From Gymnothorax reevesii (taxonomy: Eukaryota > Chordata > Actinopteri > Anguilliformes > Muraenidae), in the NCBI GenBank assembly GCA_029721435.1, contig CM056588.1, positions 38,581,430 through 38,645,429 on the forward strand: a stretch of DNA of 64,000 nt, given 5' to 3'. Each line of letters begins with the position of its first letter. Positions within the stretch are counted from its first letter, which is position 1. A program made the translations under genes and the position numbers. Shown in pieces: positions 12,086-22,975 of the stretch. A model generated the notes under the pieces. It worked only from the letters and a program-made list of their open reading frames with translations, was not told the DNA's origin and did not search any database.

Positions 12086-12360
12086 GGTCATTCTCCGCGA
12101 GGAATAGCTGGTCATTCCGAAGCAATTAGTAAACCATTACCACGGGCAATTTCCGAAAAAGCCATTTAGCTTGCAGCTTTCACCCCTCCGTCATATACCA
12201 GCGCGGAACTTCCGGCAAGATGGCGGACTGGGTGCAGCATAACTCCTGAGCGCTGTCTGTTTGTCCCAATTTTTCCAAGAACTTCACCGTCCAACTGCCT
12301 TTTCCTGACTCGTGAAAGTTTTATATCGTTTTGACGTTAAATACTGTCAAGATTTGAGCC

Positions 12361-13155
12361 ATGAAACCGATCACTCCAGCCCGCGGGAATGCGGCTGCTA
12401 CTCACCACAACTACGCGGCTAAAATGGAAATATCGACTGAGAGCCTTAAAAGAAAGGACCCATTCTCTCCAATAAAAAACCAACCGACTGCCAAAATGAG
12501 AGATTTGACCACTGATGAAGGTACGAAGGTCGTCCTGGAAGCGATAAAACAGCTCACTGATAAAGTGGACCATCTCGGCACCCAAATACAGCAGAACTCA
12601 GTTATGCTAGCCAGCATGGCTAAAGCCATTGATTTTAACGCGGCGGAAATCAAAGACTGCAAATCCCAGCTACAAATCACGGAGCGGGAGATGTCAGCGC
12701 TAAAGAAAGACAATGCTGAGTTAACGGACAAGGTCCTGGAGATGGAACGATACAAGCGCCGGTGGAATCTCAGAATCCGAGGGGTAAAGGACATAGAAGG
12801 AGAAAATACACGAGAACCGGTGGCGGACCTGATGATAAAGATCTCCCCCACATGGGCTCCCAACATCAACCACATCGTGGACTCGGCTCATCGGCTTGGC
12901 AGACGGGAGGATAACAAGACCAGGCAGGTCATCGTCCAGTTTACAAAGAGAATACACCGGGATGCGATCTGGAAGATGACCAAGGATTCCCCCATCTGCA
13001 GAGATCTTGGGATTGGCTTTATCGAAGATCTTTGCAAGGCTGACAGGGAGGCTCGAGCGGCACTGTGGCCGCAGGTGCAACAAGCACGAGCGGCTGGTAA
13101 ACGAGCTTATTACAGAGGTGGGGCTGGCTACATCGATGGACACAGAATCACCTAA
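12361..13155 (+). CDS. LINE ORF1 protein (RNA-binding chaperone)
   Basis: A 264-residue intact ORF. Residues about 55-130 are heptad-rich (KQLTDKVDHLGTQ..., LKKDNAELTDKVLEMERY), consistent with the trimerising coiled coil of L1 ORF1p. From about residue 134 follows an RRM-like core (RRWNLRIRGV, IVDSAHRLGR, RQVIVQFTKR), then a C-terminal basic domain. This protein family packages LINE RNA into ribonucleoprotein particles. It begins 152 bp after the element's 5' end and is followed by a 236-bp spacer before ORF2. The start codon chosen is the first ATG of the frame. Confidence 0.92.
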   Translation: MKPITPARGNAAATHHNYAAKMEISTESLKRKDPFSPIKNQPTAKMRDLTTDEGTKVVLEAIKQLTDKVDHLGTQIQQNSVMLASMAKAIDFNAAEIKDCKSQLQITEREMSALKKDNAELTDKVLEMERYKRRWNLRIRGVKDIEGENTREPVADLMIKISPTWAPNINHIVDSAHRLGRREDNKTRQVIVQFTKRIHRDAIWKMTKDSPICRDLGIGFIEDLCKADREARAALWPQVQQARAAGKRAYYRGGAGYIDGHRIT

Positions 13156-13391
13156 TAAAATCACCGGAGGTATTTTGATAGTTAAAACCAATGAATAAAT
13201 AAGCATTAAACAGGGTCTTAATCTTTCCTGATTTAAAAAAAAAAAATGTTGGATGGTTAAGTTAAAGAGATTTTTGACATTGAAGGGACATTGCCTAAAG
13301 TTATTTTTGTGGGCTTTTTTTTAATTTTCCACTTGTCTTCACTTAGTTGGACTTCTCACGATTTACAAGCGGTTGCTAGCTGTGGTTCACA

Positions 13392-14278
13392 ATGTATGTA
13401 GATTTTTCTTGCATTTCCTTAAATGCTAGGGGCTTGAGAGATATCACCAAGAGGAAATCTATTTTTTTATTTTTTAAGGGCGAGAAAGCAAACTTCATTT
13501 TGTTGCAGGAAACTCATTCAAAAACAGATGATGAGAAATTCTGGATTAACCAATGGGGGGATAAAATTATTTTTGACCATGGCTCCACAAAATCTGCCGG
13601 GTTGGCCATTCTGTTCTGTAATTCTCCTGGTAAATTTGTGACCTCCAAATCCAGTAACAACAGTCATTGGCTGATCTGTGTTTTGAACATTGAAGACCAG
13701 TATTGTATTCTTGTTAATGTCTATGGCTTCAATAACCCAGCCCAAAACAAATTATTAATAACAGAGCTATCTGATAATATTGAAAATCTTAAAAGTACCT
13801 ATCCAACCGCAAATGTAATTGTGGGAGGAGATTATAATATGGTTTACGATGAATATCTGGACAGATACCCTCCTAAAAATCAACACAGCTCTCATAACCC
13901 TGTCCTATCTTATTTCTGTGGCAATCACGATTTAGTTGACCCCTGGCGCTTTAAACACCCTGATACCAAACAATACTCCTGGTTCAAACCAAATCAAAAT
14001 CCAGAATTGATTTTTGGCTTATTTCTGCATCAATGATGCATTCTGTCTCAGACTGCTGTATGTCAGCAGCTCCTTTATCAGATCACTCTGTTATCAAGCT
14101 GAGCTTTAAACCTCCTGGCAGTAGCGGTAGAAACAAGGGCTACTGGAAACTCAATTCAACCTTATTAAATTGTCAAGTATACTGTGATGGTATAAAATCT
14201 TTAATTGCTGAAGTGATGGCTGACAACGCTATAATATCACATGTTTCTAAGTGGGAGTTTTTAAAATTTAAAATTTGA
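13392..14278 (+). pseudogene. LINE ORF2, endonuclease part (frameshifted)
   Basis: This is the apurinic-like endonuclease domain that nicks target DNA. Reading from the ATG at 13392: LNARGL (residues 10-15), LLQETHS with catalytic E40, and GGDYNM with D147 and N149. The frame is lost near 14002-14010, after residues QNP. The rest of the domain (IDFWLIS, then SDHSVI with the catalytic D-H pair) continues in another frame to a TGA at 14276-14278. The fold's key residues are all present but split by one indel, so the domain is inactive as encoded. Confidence 0.9.
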
Positions 14279-17104
14279 GAATTTTCCATCCACCTTGGGT
14301 AATCGTTTAGCAGAAGTAACAAAGTAATAGAACTTGAATTAATTAAAGGAATTAACACTTACTGTAATAAGGCATCACCAACCAACAGTGATAAACAGCA
14401 ATTACTAACTCTGCAAACAAAACTCGATGAGATTTACCTAAAAAAAGCAGAAGGGGCCTATATAAGATCTAGAGCTAAGTGGATGGAAGATGGTGAAAGA
14501 AGTACAGCTTATTTCTGCCGATTAGAAAAAAGAAGGCAAGAGAGGAATTCAATTAAAACCTTACTGATTCAAAACCAACTATGTACAGATCCAACTTTGA
14601 TTACTAAGGAAATAACTTCTTTTTATAGTAAATTATATTCATCTACCTTTTCTGCAACTGATTCAGACTATTTTTTCGACTATACCAAAGATCATATCCC
14701 CTGTATTGATGACGATTTTGCAAAGTTAAGTGAAGCTGATATTACTATTTCTGAGCTGGACAAAGCTGTAGACAGCCTGTTTTTAAATAAATCTCCTGGC
14801 TGTTATGGCCTTACATCTAATTTCTACCACCACTTTTGGAATCTTTTAAAAGATCCTTTTATTTTAATGTTGAAGGAAGCAACGGATAACCTGTCATTTC
14901 TTCCCACCACGAAACAAGGTGTAATCACTTTAATTCCCAAACCAGGGAAAGACTCCAAAATATTGGATAATCTTAGACCTATCACATTATTAAACACAGA
15001 TTATAAGATTGTAACCCTTGTTTATGCCAATAGACTAAAATGTAATCTAGACAAAATCATAAATGACTCCCAATCTGGATTTATGAAAAATAGATCCATC
15101 CACAACAACATCCGTTTGGTGATCGATCTCCTAGATTATAAACACTTAATAGAAGATGATGGATTTATTTTGTTTCTTGATTTTTATAAAGCCTTCGACT
15201 CAATTGAACATCCCTTTATTTTCCAGAGCTTAAAACTTTTAGGCTTTGGGAATAAATTTTGTGCCACCATAGAATCTCTATATTCTCATGCAAACTGCTC
15301 TATTTTGTTACCAGGAGGTACATCACCAAGATTTGCTATCAAACGTGGGGTCAAACAAGGTTGCCCTATCTCCCCATTTCTCTTCATTATTGCCACAGAA
15401 ATGCTCTCAATTTTTATTAAAAATTCAGATATTGCTCCCTTAAATATTATTTGTTCACCGGTAGTCATCAGTCAGCTTGCAGATGACACAACCATTTTCA
15501 TGAAACACTTAACTGAGGTCCCCAAGATAATTCAAGCAATTAATACATTCACCAGTGCCTCTGGGCTTAAACTTAATTTGAATAAATGTGAGTTGATGCC
15601 AATTCATCAAAGCGATTTAACAGAGGCATACACCATTCCTGTGAAATCAAATGTCAAATACTTAGGAATACATATATCTAAAAACCCAACTGAAAGAGAA
15701 AATATGAATGTGTGGAGAGTAATAGCTGAATGTCAAACTAAACTTAACTCCTGGTTATTGAGAGACATCAGTCTACTGGGTCGAGTCTTTCTTACTAAGA
15801 TGGAAAGCATATCAAGATGTATCTATCCAGCGTATTCGTTAGCCATTTCCAACAAAGCCATCAAGAAGGTCAACCAAAATAATTTTGATTATATTTGGAA
15901 GAAAAAGATGCACTATATTAAGAGAACAGAGATGACCGAAGAATACAAAGATGGGGGCCTACAGGCTATTGATTTTGATTCTATCAATGAGACACTGAAA
16001 ATTAACTGGTTGAAATCCTTCCTTAACAATAAAAGCTTCTGGTATCATATCCCCAGAGAAATCTTCAAGAAACTTGGAGGCATTGACTTTTTATTAAAAT
16101 GTGATTTCAATATTCATAAACTCCCTGTTAAATTATCCCTGTTTCACCAGCAAGTCCTTTTATATTGGAAACTGTTGTACAATCATAATTTCACTCCGCA
16201 CAACACACCAATATGGAACAATAGATACATTACAGTTAAAAACAAATCGCTGTATAACAAGGTCTGGATGGATGAAGGTATTTGGTCTTTAATTCATTTA
16301 GTTGACGAAGACGGATGTGTGATGACATATGAACATTTTTGCCTGAAATATGATATATTAGTCGATCGTAAGTCCTTTGCATCCATAATGAAAACCATCC
16401 CTAATCCTACTCTTAATTTAATTCAAGGAATTGTTTCAAATCCAACTCACATATCTCCTAATCCTCCACGTCTCCTAGTTGGAAGCTATAATTTTGAGAG
16501 CATCAAAATTCCTAATAAAACAATTAGAAAGATGTTTGATTACATCACACACCCTATATTGTCCTTTCGAAATTCCATTAAACAAATCTTCTCCAAAGAT
16601 ATTATATATTCTTTACGTTCTAAATACTTAAAATTTCCAATAAATCCAAAAGCAAAAGAAATTCATTTAAAAATTTTAAATGGTGTATATCCATCTGGGG
16701 AACTGTTACGACAGAGATTTGGTATTGAATCAAATAAATGTGTATTTTGTGATGATATTGAAACCTCTGATCATATCTTTTTTCAATGTATATTTTCTGA
16801 AGCACTCTGGACTGATATACATGACTGGTTGCACACGAAAATCCAACTTGAACCCTTTTCTCACAAGGACATTATTTACGGTGTTGTTATGGACAATAAT
16901 GATTGGGACTTTCTGGTCAACAGTTTAGTTATCCTTGGAAAATTTTACATACACAAATGTAAGTATATGAAAGTGAAACCTAGATTCATTGTATTTCATA
17001 ATGAATTTCTTTCCTTCACCAAAGCCCTTAACATAATGAAAGGTAAATTTGCAATGAAACTCTACAGTTTATTTGAAAAATATGATCTACGACAAAAGCC
17101 CTAG
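14279..17104 (+). pseudogene. LINE ORF2, reverse transcriptase and C-terminal part
   Basis: This has the same frame as the last endonuclease segment but is separated from it by TGA (14276) and TAA (14300). After these the frame is open to TAG at 17102-17104, and the first Met at 14483 gives 873 residues. The reverse transcriptase motifs are intact: GVITLIPKPGKD, RPITLLNTDYKI, FLDFYKAFDS (D233), GVKQGCPISPFLF, LADDTTIF (D334/D335) and KYLGIHIS. A C-terminal Cys-His cluster (CVFCDD...DHIFFQC, about residues 753-770) is typical of the L1/Tx1 group. The enzyme would prime cDNA synthesis at the nicked target. The RT sequence itself looks recent, so decay is slight. Confidence 0.92.
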
Positions 17105-17295
17105 CTAGCTTTCTATTTTATTTTTATTTTATTTTAACTTTTTTTACTTGTTACTCTCTTTTGCACTCTTCCTATGCACCTGTGCCCCTGAAACGTTAAA
17201 AAAAGGATGTAAGCCATGTTATTTGTACATGATTGTTTGCATAATTTATTAAATAAAAAAAAAAAAAAAAAAAATATATATATATACATATATAT
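17105..17295 (+). other. LINE 3' UTR and poly(A)/TA tail
   Basis: A T-rich UTR followed by an A run of about 20 (from about 17252), then a (TA)n tract that merges into the 3' copy of the target duplication beginning at 17296. Confidence 0.85.
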
Positions 17296-17978
17296 ATATA
17301 CCAGCGCGGAAGTTGTTCATTTCTCCACGCTAACAACACACCATAGCTATGCACACGAACCAGCAGGTCCTAATACACACCGAAGCAGTCCATAAGCTGT
17401 TGGTCTACTTTTAGCTGCTCCTCACTGTCCATGTTTCCCTCTAAACTCAGACCCACCGGATTTCTACGATCTCTGGTCTACACTTGAGCATGTTGACCCG
17501 TTCTATAAATTTGTCTATATAGGGTGGATGCTAGCTTTCCCTGCATTCTAGCCATGGAGTAGAAAAACCGCTGTACCGCTGTTGGGTTTATTACAACAAG
17601 TGAATTTCATTAGATCTATAGACATGTACTGCGTTAGATTGCAGAATATGCTTGTCGATTCCTTTGGGTGACGCGACAGTTCCACTCTGGAGCCAGACCT
17701 GGAAAACTGCGTTCTGCTGCCTCGTCTCGCCTAGATCCGCCCTCCACAGTGCCAGCCAGTCAGAAGAAAGTGGGCACACGGGGAGTGGGGGCCATAGCGG
17801 AAGAGCCACCCCAATGAGGCATTTCAGGCAGAGACTACTATGCACTACAAATGGGGTTTCTTGAGAAAGGCAGTATGCGCAAAATAAGTACCCTTTTTTT
17901 ACTTTGCGCGATCAGGAGTACTCTAGGGGAGTCAAAGATCAAAATATAAACTTGGAAAAATAGCATATTAGGTCACCT

Positions 17979-18322
17979 TTAAGTACTTCTTGCTGCCGAG
18001 TTTCAAAGCCTCAATCATATCATAAGTAAACAATGGTTTATAAGAAAAAAACAGCTGACGGAAACCAGTGCCACGGTCATGAACACCAGTACTTAAACAA
18101 AGATAAAGAGCAGCATTATATATTATGCTATGGCTATGCCCGCCTATTACCATGCTCCTGTTGCAAGTGATGTTATTTTCAGCTAATTGCCGTACAATTG
18201 CTCTATTGTTTATGTACATGTTTTGAGGCCTGGTAGTTTATACCATGGGGTCATGCAATAACACTGTTAAATCTGCAAACCCTCTCAGAAATCTGTGAGC
18301 CTTCATCGGTGAGAACAGTATT
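17979..18322. other. Intronic spacer
   Basis: Sequence between the Kolobok-like element and the next transposon. No feature seen. Confidence 0.5.
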
Positions 18323-19002
18323 ACAACCCAAATTCCAAAATAGTTGGAAAGAAGTGTAAATTGTGAATAAAATTGAACGAAGTGCCTTTCAGATCATATG
18401 AGCCAATATGTTATTTGCAATAGAACATAGGTAACATTTCAAATGTTGAAACTGAGAAATTTTACATTTTTATCCACAAAATGAGCTTTTTTCACATTTT
18501 CTGGCTGCGACAGGTCTCAAAAAAGTTGGGACACAGGCAGGCCCGGCGCTAGAAATGGGAATAGGGGGGGACCAGACACGCACCTATATGACAATTACGA
18601 TAGTCCTGGCTAGTTGTATCCCCCGAACTAAGTTCGAGGATACTATGGATTTGGCCTCGTCACGCGTCCGCAGAAATTTTCTTGTGAATGCTCTACAGCC
18701 CACATAAGTGCACCGATTCTTTACAAATTTTGCAGGGACATGTATTATGGTAAGTTCACGACACCTATTGATTTTGGGTACTCTGGGACCATCTGGGCCC
18801 AACTTGGGGGCCTTCGGGGGATTTTTGTGCTCGGTTGCCGAGTGCTCTAGTTCTCAATTATTTTCCTATATTGACTCGTTTTTCAATTATCGTAATTGGC
18901 AACTGAAGACGCGGTTTCTCTACATATGCGATCTAAAAGCGATGAAATCATGGGGTAAACTCAGTAGAACTGAGAATTGGGGTGGATAAAACATCCATTT
19001 CA

Positions 19003-19430
19003 AACAATTATTAGTCCTGACCTGTTCTCAGTCATTTTCATGATTAACTGAAGGTTCACTCCGAGAGCACTCCACACTTAACAGGTGCTGATTGTTCTTC
19101 CCGATTAGGAAAGGCGACAATCATTCAGCTGGACGCGTATTTGCTGAATTTAAATCAACGTTATTCAAAATTGCATACCTGCGCAAATAGCTTGAGCCGC
19201 ACGCTTTTTATAACCTATTTCACTGCCACGTGCCACTTTTTTCACTCAATACGGAGAGTAATTTTGAATAACGTTGATTTAAATTAAGCAAATACGAGTC
19301 CAGATGAATGATTGTCATCTTGCCTAATTGGGGAGAACAAGCAGCACCTGTTAAGTGAGGAGTGCTCTCGGAGTGAACCTTCTGTTAATCATGAAAATGA
19401 CTGAGAACAGGTCAGGACCAATAATTGTTT
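19003..19430. repeat. Large foldback (inverted repeat arms about 170 bp, loop 87 bp)
   Basis: The left arm 19003-19172 and right arm 19260-19430 are complementary with scattered mismatches. Shared words include CAGTCATTTTCATGATTAAC, GTTCACTCCGAGAGCACTCC and TTTAAATCAACGTTATTCAA. It has no coding potential and is probably a MITE or foldback transposon. Confidence 0.85.
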
Positions 19431-20194
19431 AACCCCTCAAGCCCTGAGCCTCTTTTTTTTAAAATGGCAAGCCCAAAATGAAATGAGTATATCTCTGCGA
19501 CTTGCTTGGTCCATTTGAATAATCTTGGTATCGTAATAAAGGTAAAACCATTTGGGATTTCATACCTGGTGTAAAAATCACTATAAATGTCTTTGTGTCA
19601 GAGTAAATGGAGATGGAACACAGTGTAAATGAAAGATCTCGTTTTGCACCGAACAAATTTTTACTTTGATCCCTTGTAAATTTGTTGAGTTGCAGCCTGA
19701 AACCTCTAAAAATTACAGCACAGGATGTCATTATTATCTGTGCCAAAGTTTATTCTGATCAGGTCTATCAGAACAAAATTAGAGAGGAATGTCTAGGTGG
19801 CCTCTCCATTTTGGCAATTTAGGTACCTCGTGTTCCATTTCACATTTCTTACATACCAAGCGTAAAACTCATAAAATTTCACTTATATATCACTACAGGC
19901 ATCCATTCCAACCAAATACAACATTTTTTAATTTTCAGAATAAAAAAAAATTATTATAATTTCTGCCAGTTTTGTTGCCTATACAATTTCCCATTCAAAG
20001 ATAATACATACAATGAAAATTAAGTTTGACTCCACTGGAGCATATTTATTAAAAAACAAAACAAACAAGCAAAATGATAAATACAAAGGCAATGTGAAAA
20101 TATGTTTAAGAAAAGTAAGAATAACAAAAACCTCAGCGATTATTTGTAGAAGGCAACTGCAATTATTTTCAAAAAATATACATAAATACATAAA

Positions 20195-20290
20195 TAAAAA
20201 CAGGTACCCCGATCAGGAATCGTACCTTCACAATTTCCTTTCAGCAGCGCAGCATTTTATCCAGTAGGCTGCGCCAATCGACAACAGTCT
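20195..20290 (-). repeat. Possible tRNA-like (SINE head) relic
   Basis: On the minus strand TGGCGCAGCCTACTGG resembles a pol III A box, and GGTACGATTCC, about 50 bp downstream, resembles a B box. No proper cloverleaf could be drawn, so it is at best a SINE or tRNA-pseudogene relic. Confidence 0.3.
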
Positions 20291-20451
20291 ATGGTGAAAT
20301 TTCCCCTTCAATGAATGGATAAGGAAAATACGTAGGCTACTGTACCGTTGTAGGCTCAGTATTTGTGTGGAATAGTGCAAAGATTCTGTCAGAAAACGAC
20401 GTTGAAAATGAATGTTGAATATTAACAAACTAGTTATGCAGTTATAGTATA

Positions 20452-20760
20452 TTGTTGCGCTATTCAAGAACATTCATTATGTCCCATGGACATGCCTGCA
20501 GTCCTGATCTTTCACCGATTGAGAACATTTGGCGCACAATTAAACGAAAAGTCCGTCAAAGGAGACTCAAAACTCTCCAGCAGATGGAAGCCTGTATTAA
20601 ACAAGAGTGGGATCAAATTCCAATGGCTAAACTCAAGAAACTTGTCTCCTCAAAGCCCAGACGCCTCCACTCAGTGTTAAAAAGAAGAGTGGATGCTACA
20701 CCATGGCAAACAGGCCCCTGTCCCAACTTTTTTGAGACCTGTAGCAGCCATCAAATTTGA
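20452..20760 (+). pseudogene. Tc1-type transposase C-terminal fragment
   Basis: The frame holds HACSPDLSPIENIWRTIKRKVRQRR, the motif around the third catalytic acidic residue (E in SPDL.PIEN.W) of the Tc1/mariner DDE transposase, followed by QMEACIKQEWDQIPMAKLKKLV. The first two catalytic aspartates and the DNA-binding domain are missing. It is a truncated, inactive remnant. Confidence 0.85.
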
Positions 20761-21194
20761 AATGAGCTCTTTTTGTGAAAAAAATAATAAAAATTTCTCA
20801 GTTTCAACATTTGCTATGTTACCGCTGTTCTATTGGGAATACAATACTGGCTGGTGTGATTTGAAAGTCATTGTGTTTTGATGTTATTCACAATTTACAC
20901 TTTGTCCCAACTATTTTGGAATTGGGGTTGCAGTTTGTATGGGATTGCTGTATGATCCTGGCAAGCTATTGGAATATTCTTCCTGTTGAAGCTAAGTATC
21001 TCCTCAAATGGACGTGACCTGTAATTTTCTTACTTAATCAAACACTTGATGGATTGTGTTGTGGATCCATTACTGTCAACTCTGTTGTGGTGAGTAAAAG
21101 CAAGCTTATGGGTTAAGCAGTTGCGCGCTACATACGCAAGCTAGTCAGGGCAAACATTAGCATCACAGGAATATGTTTAATATGCTTAAGGGTG

Positions 21195-21370
21195 CTATGA
21201 TGGTACAGTGAGTAGCACTGTTGCCTCATATAAAGGTGATTGTGGGCTTGAACATGCTTGGCTAAATGGAAGCAGTGAACTCAGGATGATGCCTGATCCC
21301 TGCAGCATGTTCCTGCCTCGCACCCATTGCAAGCTGGGATAGGCTCCAGAAGGTAAACTGTTGAGGATCA
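21195..21370 (+). repeat. SINE fragment
   Basis: A tRNA-like head (GTACAGTGAGTAGCACTGTTGCCTC) is followed by a tail with GCTGGGATAGGCTCCAGAAG, both words common in vertebrate V-SINE-type repeats. The central core is eroded. Confidence 0.5.
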
Positions 21371-21739
21371 GAGCTTTGTGTTTGAGAGCAAACATCTTTT
21401 TTTTATTTTTGCATTTGTGCACCTACTCCTCATCATTTAGAAAGGTCAATGATATCTCATTCTGACATTTATACAAGCACCAGCTACCTACAGACCAATC
21501 TTTACTCTTTACAGTCAACTAGTAAACCAGCATGGTTTATAGAGCTGTCAGAGAGCTGGTACTCGAATAATTAATCCAAACAGAAACAAGCCAGTGGACT
21601 GGCCTGTCAGCACTGGAGTTGTGGAACTCACTGGACTACTGAGAAGTGTGATGTGCAGTTTTGACGAGTGAGGTCTGAATGGATGGGTGGGGGTTGGGCA
21701 GTTTTTTCAAATATCCTCTGACAGACCTTAGGCCTAACA

Positions 21740-21985
21740 CATTACAGCAGTGGTTCCCAACCCAGTCCTCAAGGACCCCCTGCCCCCTTTGCTCCAGCTC
21801 TACTCTTTCACACCTGACCCATTTAAGACCTTCATGCTGATTGGTTAAAAAACATCTACCTGAACAGGGTGTGCATGAAGGTGCATTGGGCCTTAAATGG
21901 ATAAGGTGTGCTAAAGTAAAGCTGCAACAAAAACCTGCAGGGCAGGGGGTCCTTGAGGACTGGGTTGGCAACCACTGCATTACAG
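21740..21985. mobile_element. hAT-type MITE with an 8-bp target duplication
   Basis: The terminal inverted repeats begin CAGTGGTTCCCAACC and end GGGTTGGCAACCACTG, with further complementarity through AGTCCTCAAGGACCCCCTG. The target duplication CATTACAG is perfect on both sides (21740-21747 and 21978-21985). An 8-bp duplication with CAGTG-type ends is diagnostic of hAT transposons. The 230-bp interior is non-coding. Confidence 0.9.
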
Positions 21986-22049
21986 CCTCCTCTTGGCTGA
22001 AACATTGTACCAATGAGGAAGTCCAGATGACTGGGACAAAGTGCTATAT

Positions 22050-22215
22050 TTCAGGTATCCTCAAATCCTGGATTCAAGCCCTAGTTTTCTTTCCTCCGGG
22101 TGATTAAATAGGCAGTTAGCAATGCTGATTGGCCAGATTGGCTTCACACCTGACTCCCAGGTAAAGAGAGGGTGGAAAGCCACTTCTCCGCCCTGGAGGA
22201 CTTTGATTTGAGGAA
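22050..22215. mobile_element. Small hAT-like inverted-repeat element
   Basis: TCCTCAAATCCTGGATTCAAG near the left end and CCTGGAGGACTTTGATTTGAGGA near the right end form imperfect inverted repeats. The target duplication is not clear. Confidence 0.45.
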
Positions 22216-22815
22216 CAGGGCAGAAAAGTAACAACTTGATCTCCTGTTGGGGATTTGGGGAACCGCCCTGGATGCATTCTGGCCACTCGCGCATTGCACG
22301 CTGGGATAGAAACCTCACAAACCCCAACTCTGACCAGGCTGAAGCGGTTAAAAATGATGAATGGACTAATACCTGGGCCTGCAGTGAAGAGCTCAAAAGA
22401 GTGAATAAGCTGTAGAAATGACTGAGTGAGATGGGATGGGTGACCTAAGGAAGTGTAGGGCAATGCTCTGGTCTCAACATTGCAGTAAGTTCTTTGCATT
22501 TTTACGATGATCAATATTCTAATTATGAAGCAGTGCAGTGAGTGATTTATAAGAAATGGTGTTTGGGAGCGACTGGGGAGGTTGCTAGATCATGTCCTGA
22601 TTGGAGGACTGCCACTGTGTCCCTGAGCCAGATTCTCAGCTTGACTGGTGCCAGGAGTAGTTATGACAGTTAACTGATAGAAAAAAGTAATGATTAGAAA
22701 AAGTAAATGACTATCTGGAGCAGCTTATTTGTATGTTAAATCCCTTTACCATTTTCATTAGTGGCCTGTTACCTGCCAGGATAGATGACCTGGTATTGTC
22801 TTCACCATGTCAGTC

Positions 22816-22823
22816 TGTGTGTG

Positions 22824-22855
<32 letters not shown>

Positions 22856-22894
22856 AGTGTGTGTGTGTGAGAGTGTGTGAATGTGAATGTGAAT

Positions 22895-22925
<31 letters not shown>

Positions 22926-22975
22926 AGAGAGAGAGCTGGTATTGTCTTCACCTTGTCAGTCTGTGTGTGTGTGTG
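22816..22975. repeat. Compound microsatellite (TG)n-(GTGA)n-(GA)n
   Basis: A TG-dinucleotide run, then GTGAAT/GTGAGA units, then a GA run, followed by a short second TG run at 22960. Open frames across it are repeat artefacts. Confidence 0.95.

Larger units (their letters stand above)
12209..17295 (+). mobile_element. Near full-length L1-superfamily LINE
   Basis: A 5.1-kb non-LTR retrotransposon with a short 5' UTR (12209-12360) starting CTTCCGGCAAGATGGCGG, ORF1, ORF2, a 3' UTR and an A-rich tail (from about 17252) running into (TA)n. A 16-bp target site duplication (ATATACCAGCGCGGAA) flanks it at 12193-12208 and 17296-17311, so both insertion boundaries are defined. It lies within the Kolobok-like transposon and is antisense to syt9. 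ORF1 is intact but ORF2 carries a frameshift and two stop codons, so this copy cannot mobilise itself. It belongs to the L1/Tx1 group; I cannot name the family. Confidence 0.93.
9628..17978 (+). mobile_element. TTAA-flanked, THAP-bearing DNA transposon (Kolobok-like), interrupted by an L1
   Basis: The ends are inverted repeats: AGGAGACCTAATATGCT at 9628 and its counterpart AGCATATTAGGTCACCT ending at 17978. TTAA flanks both sides (9624-9627 and 17979-17982). A decayed THAP-type zinc-finger domain is readable at about 10065-10260, and THAP domains are known in Kolobok and P transposases. Without the nested L1 the element would be about 3.25 kb. No transposase catalytic region was recognised, and the interior is filled with a tandem duplication and 100-bp repeats. 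The superfamily is inferred from the target site plus THAP; piggyBac is the alternative. It lies within syt9 intron 1. Confidence 0.7.
18323..20932 (+). mobile_element. Tc1/mariner element with most of its transposase replaced by unrelated DNA
   Basis: The ends are inverted repeats (ACAACCCAAATTCCAAAATA at the left, complement ..TATTTTGGAATTGGGGTTG at the right), both followed inward by a shared block containing AAGTGTAAATTGTGAATAA. Near the right end is a transposase C-terminus. Between about 18540 and 20455 the expected catalytic core is absent, and other sequence (including a 428-bp foldback) takes its place. The family is abundant in fish genomes. Confidence 0.8.

Noticed and set aside
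12411..13206. Minus-strand frames of 154 and 161 codons
   Set aside because: Antisense of the intact LINE ORF1.
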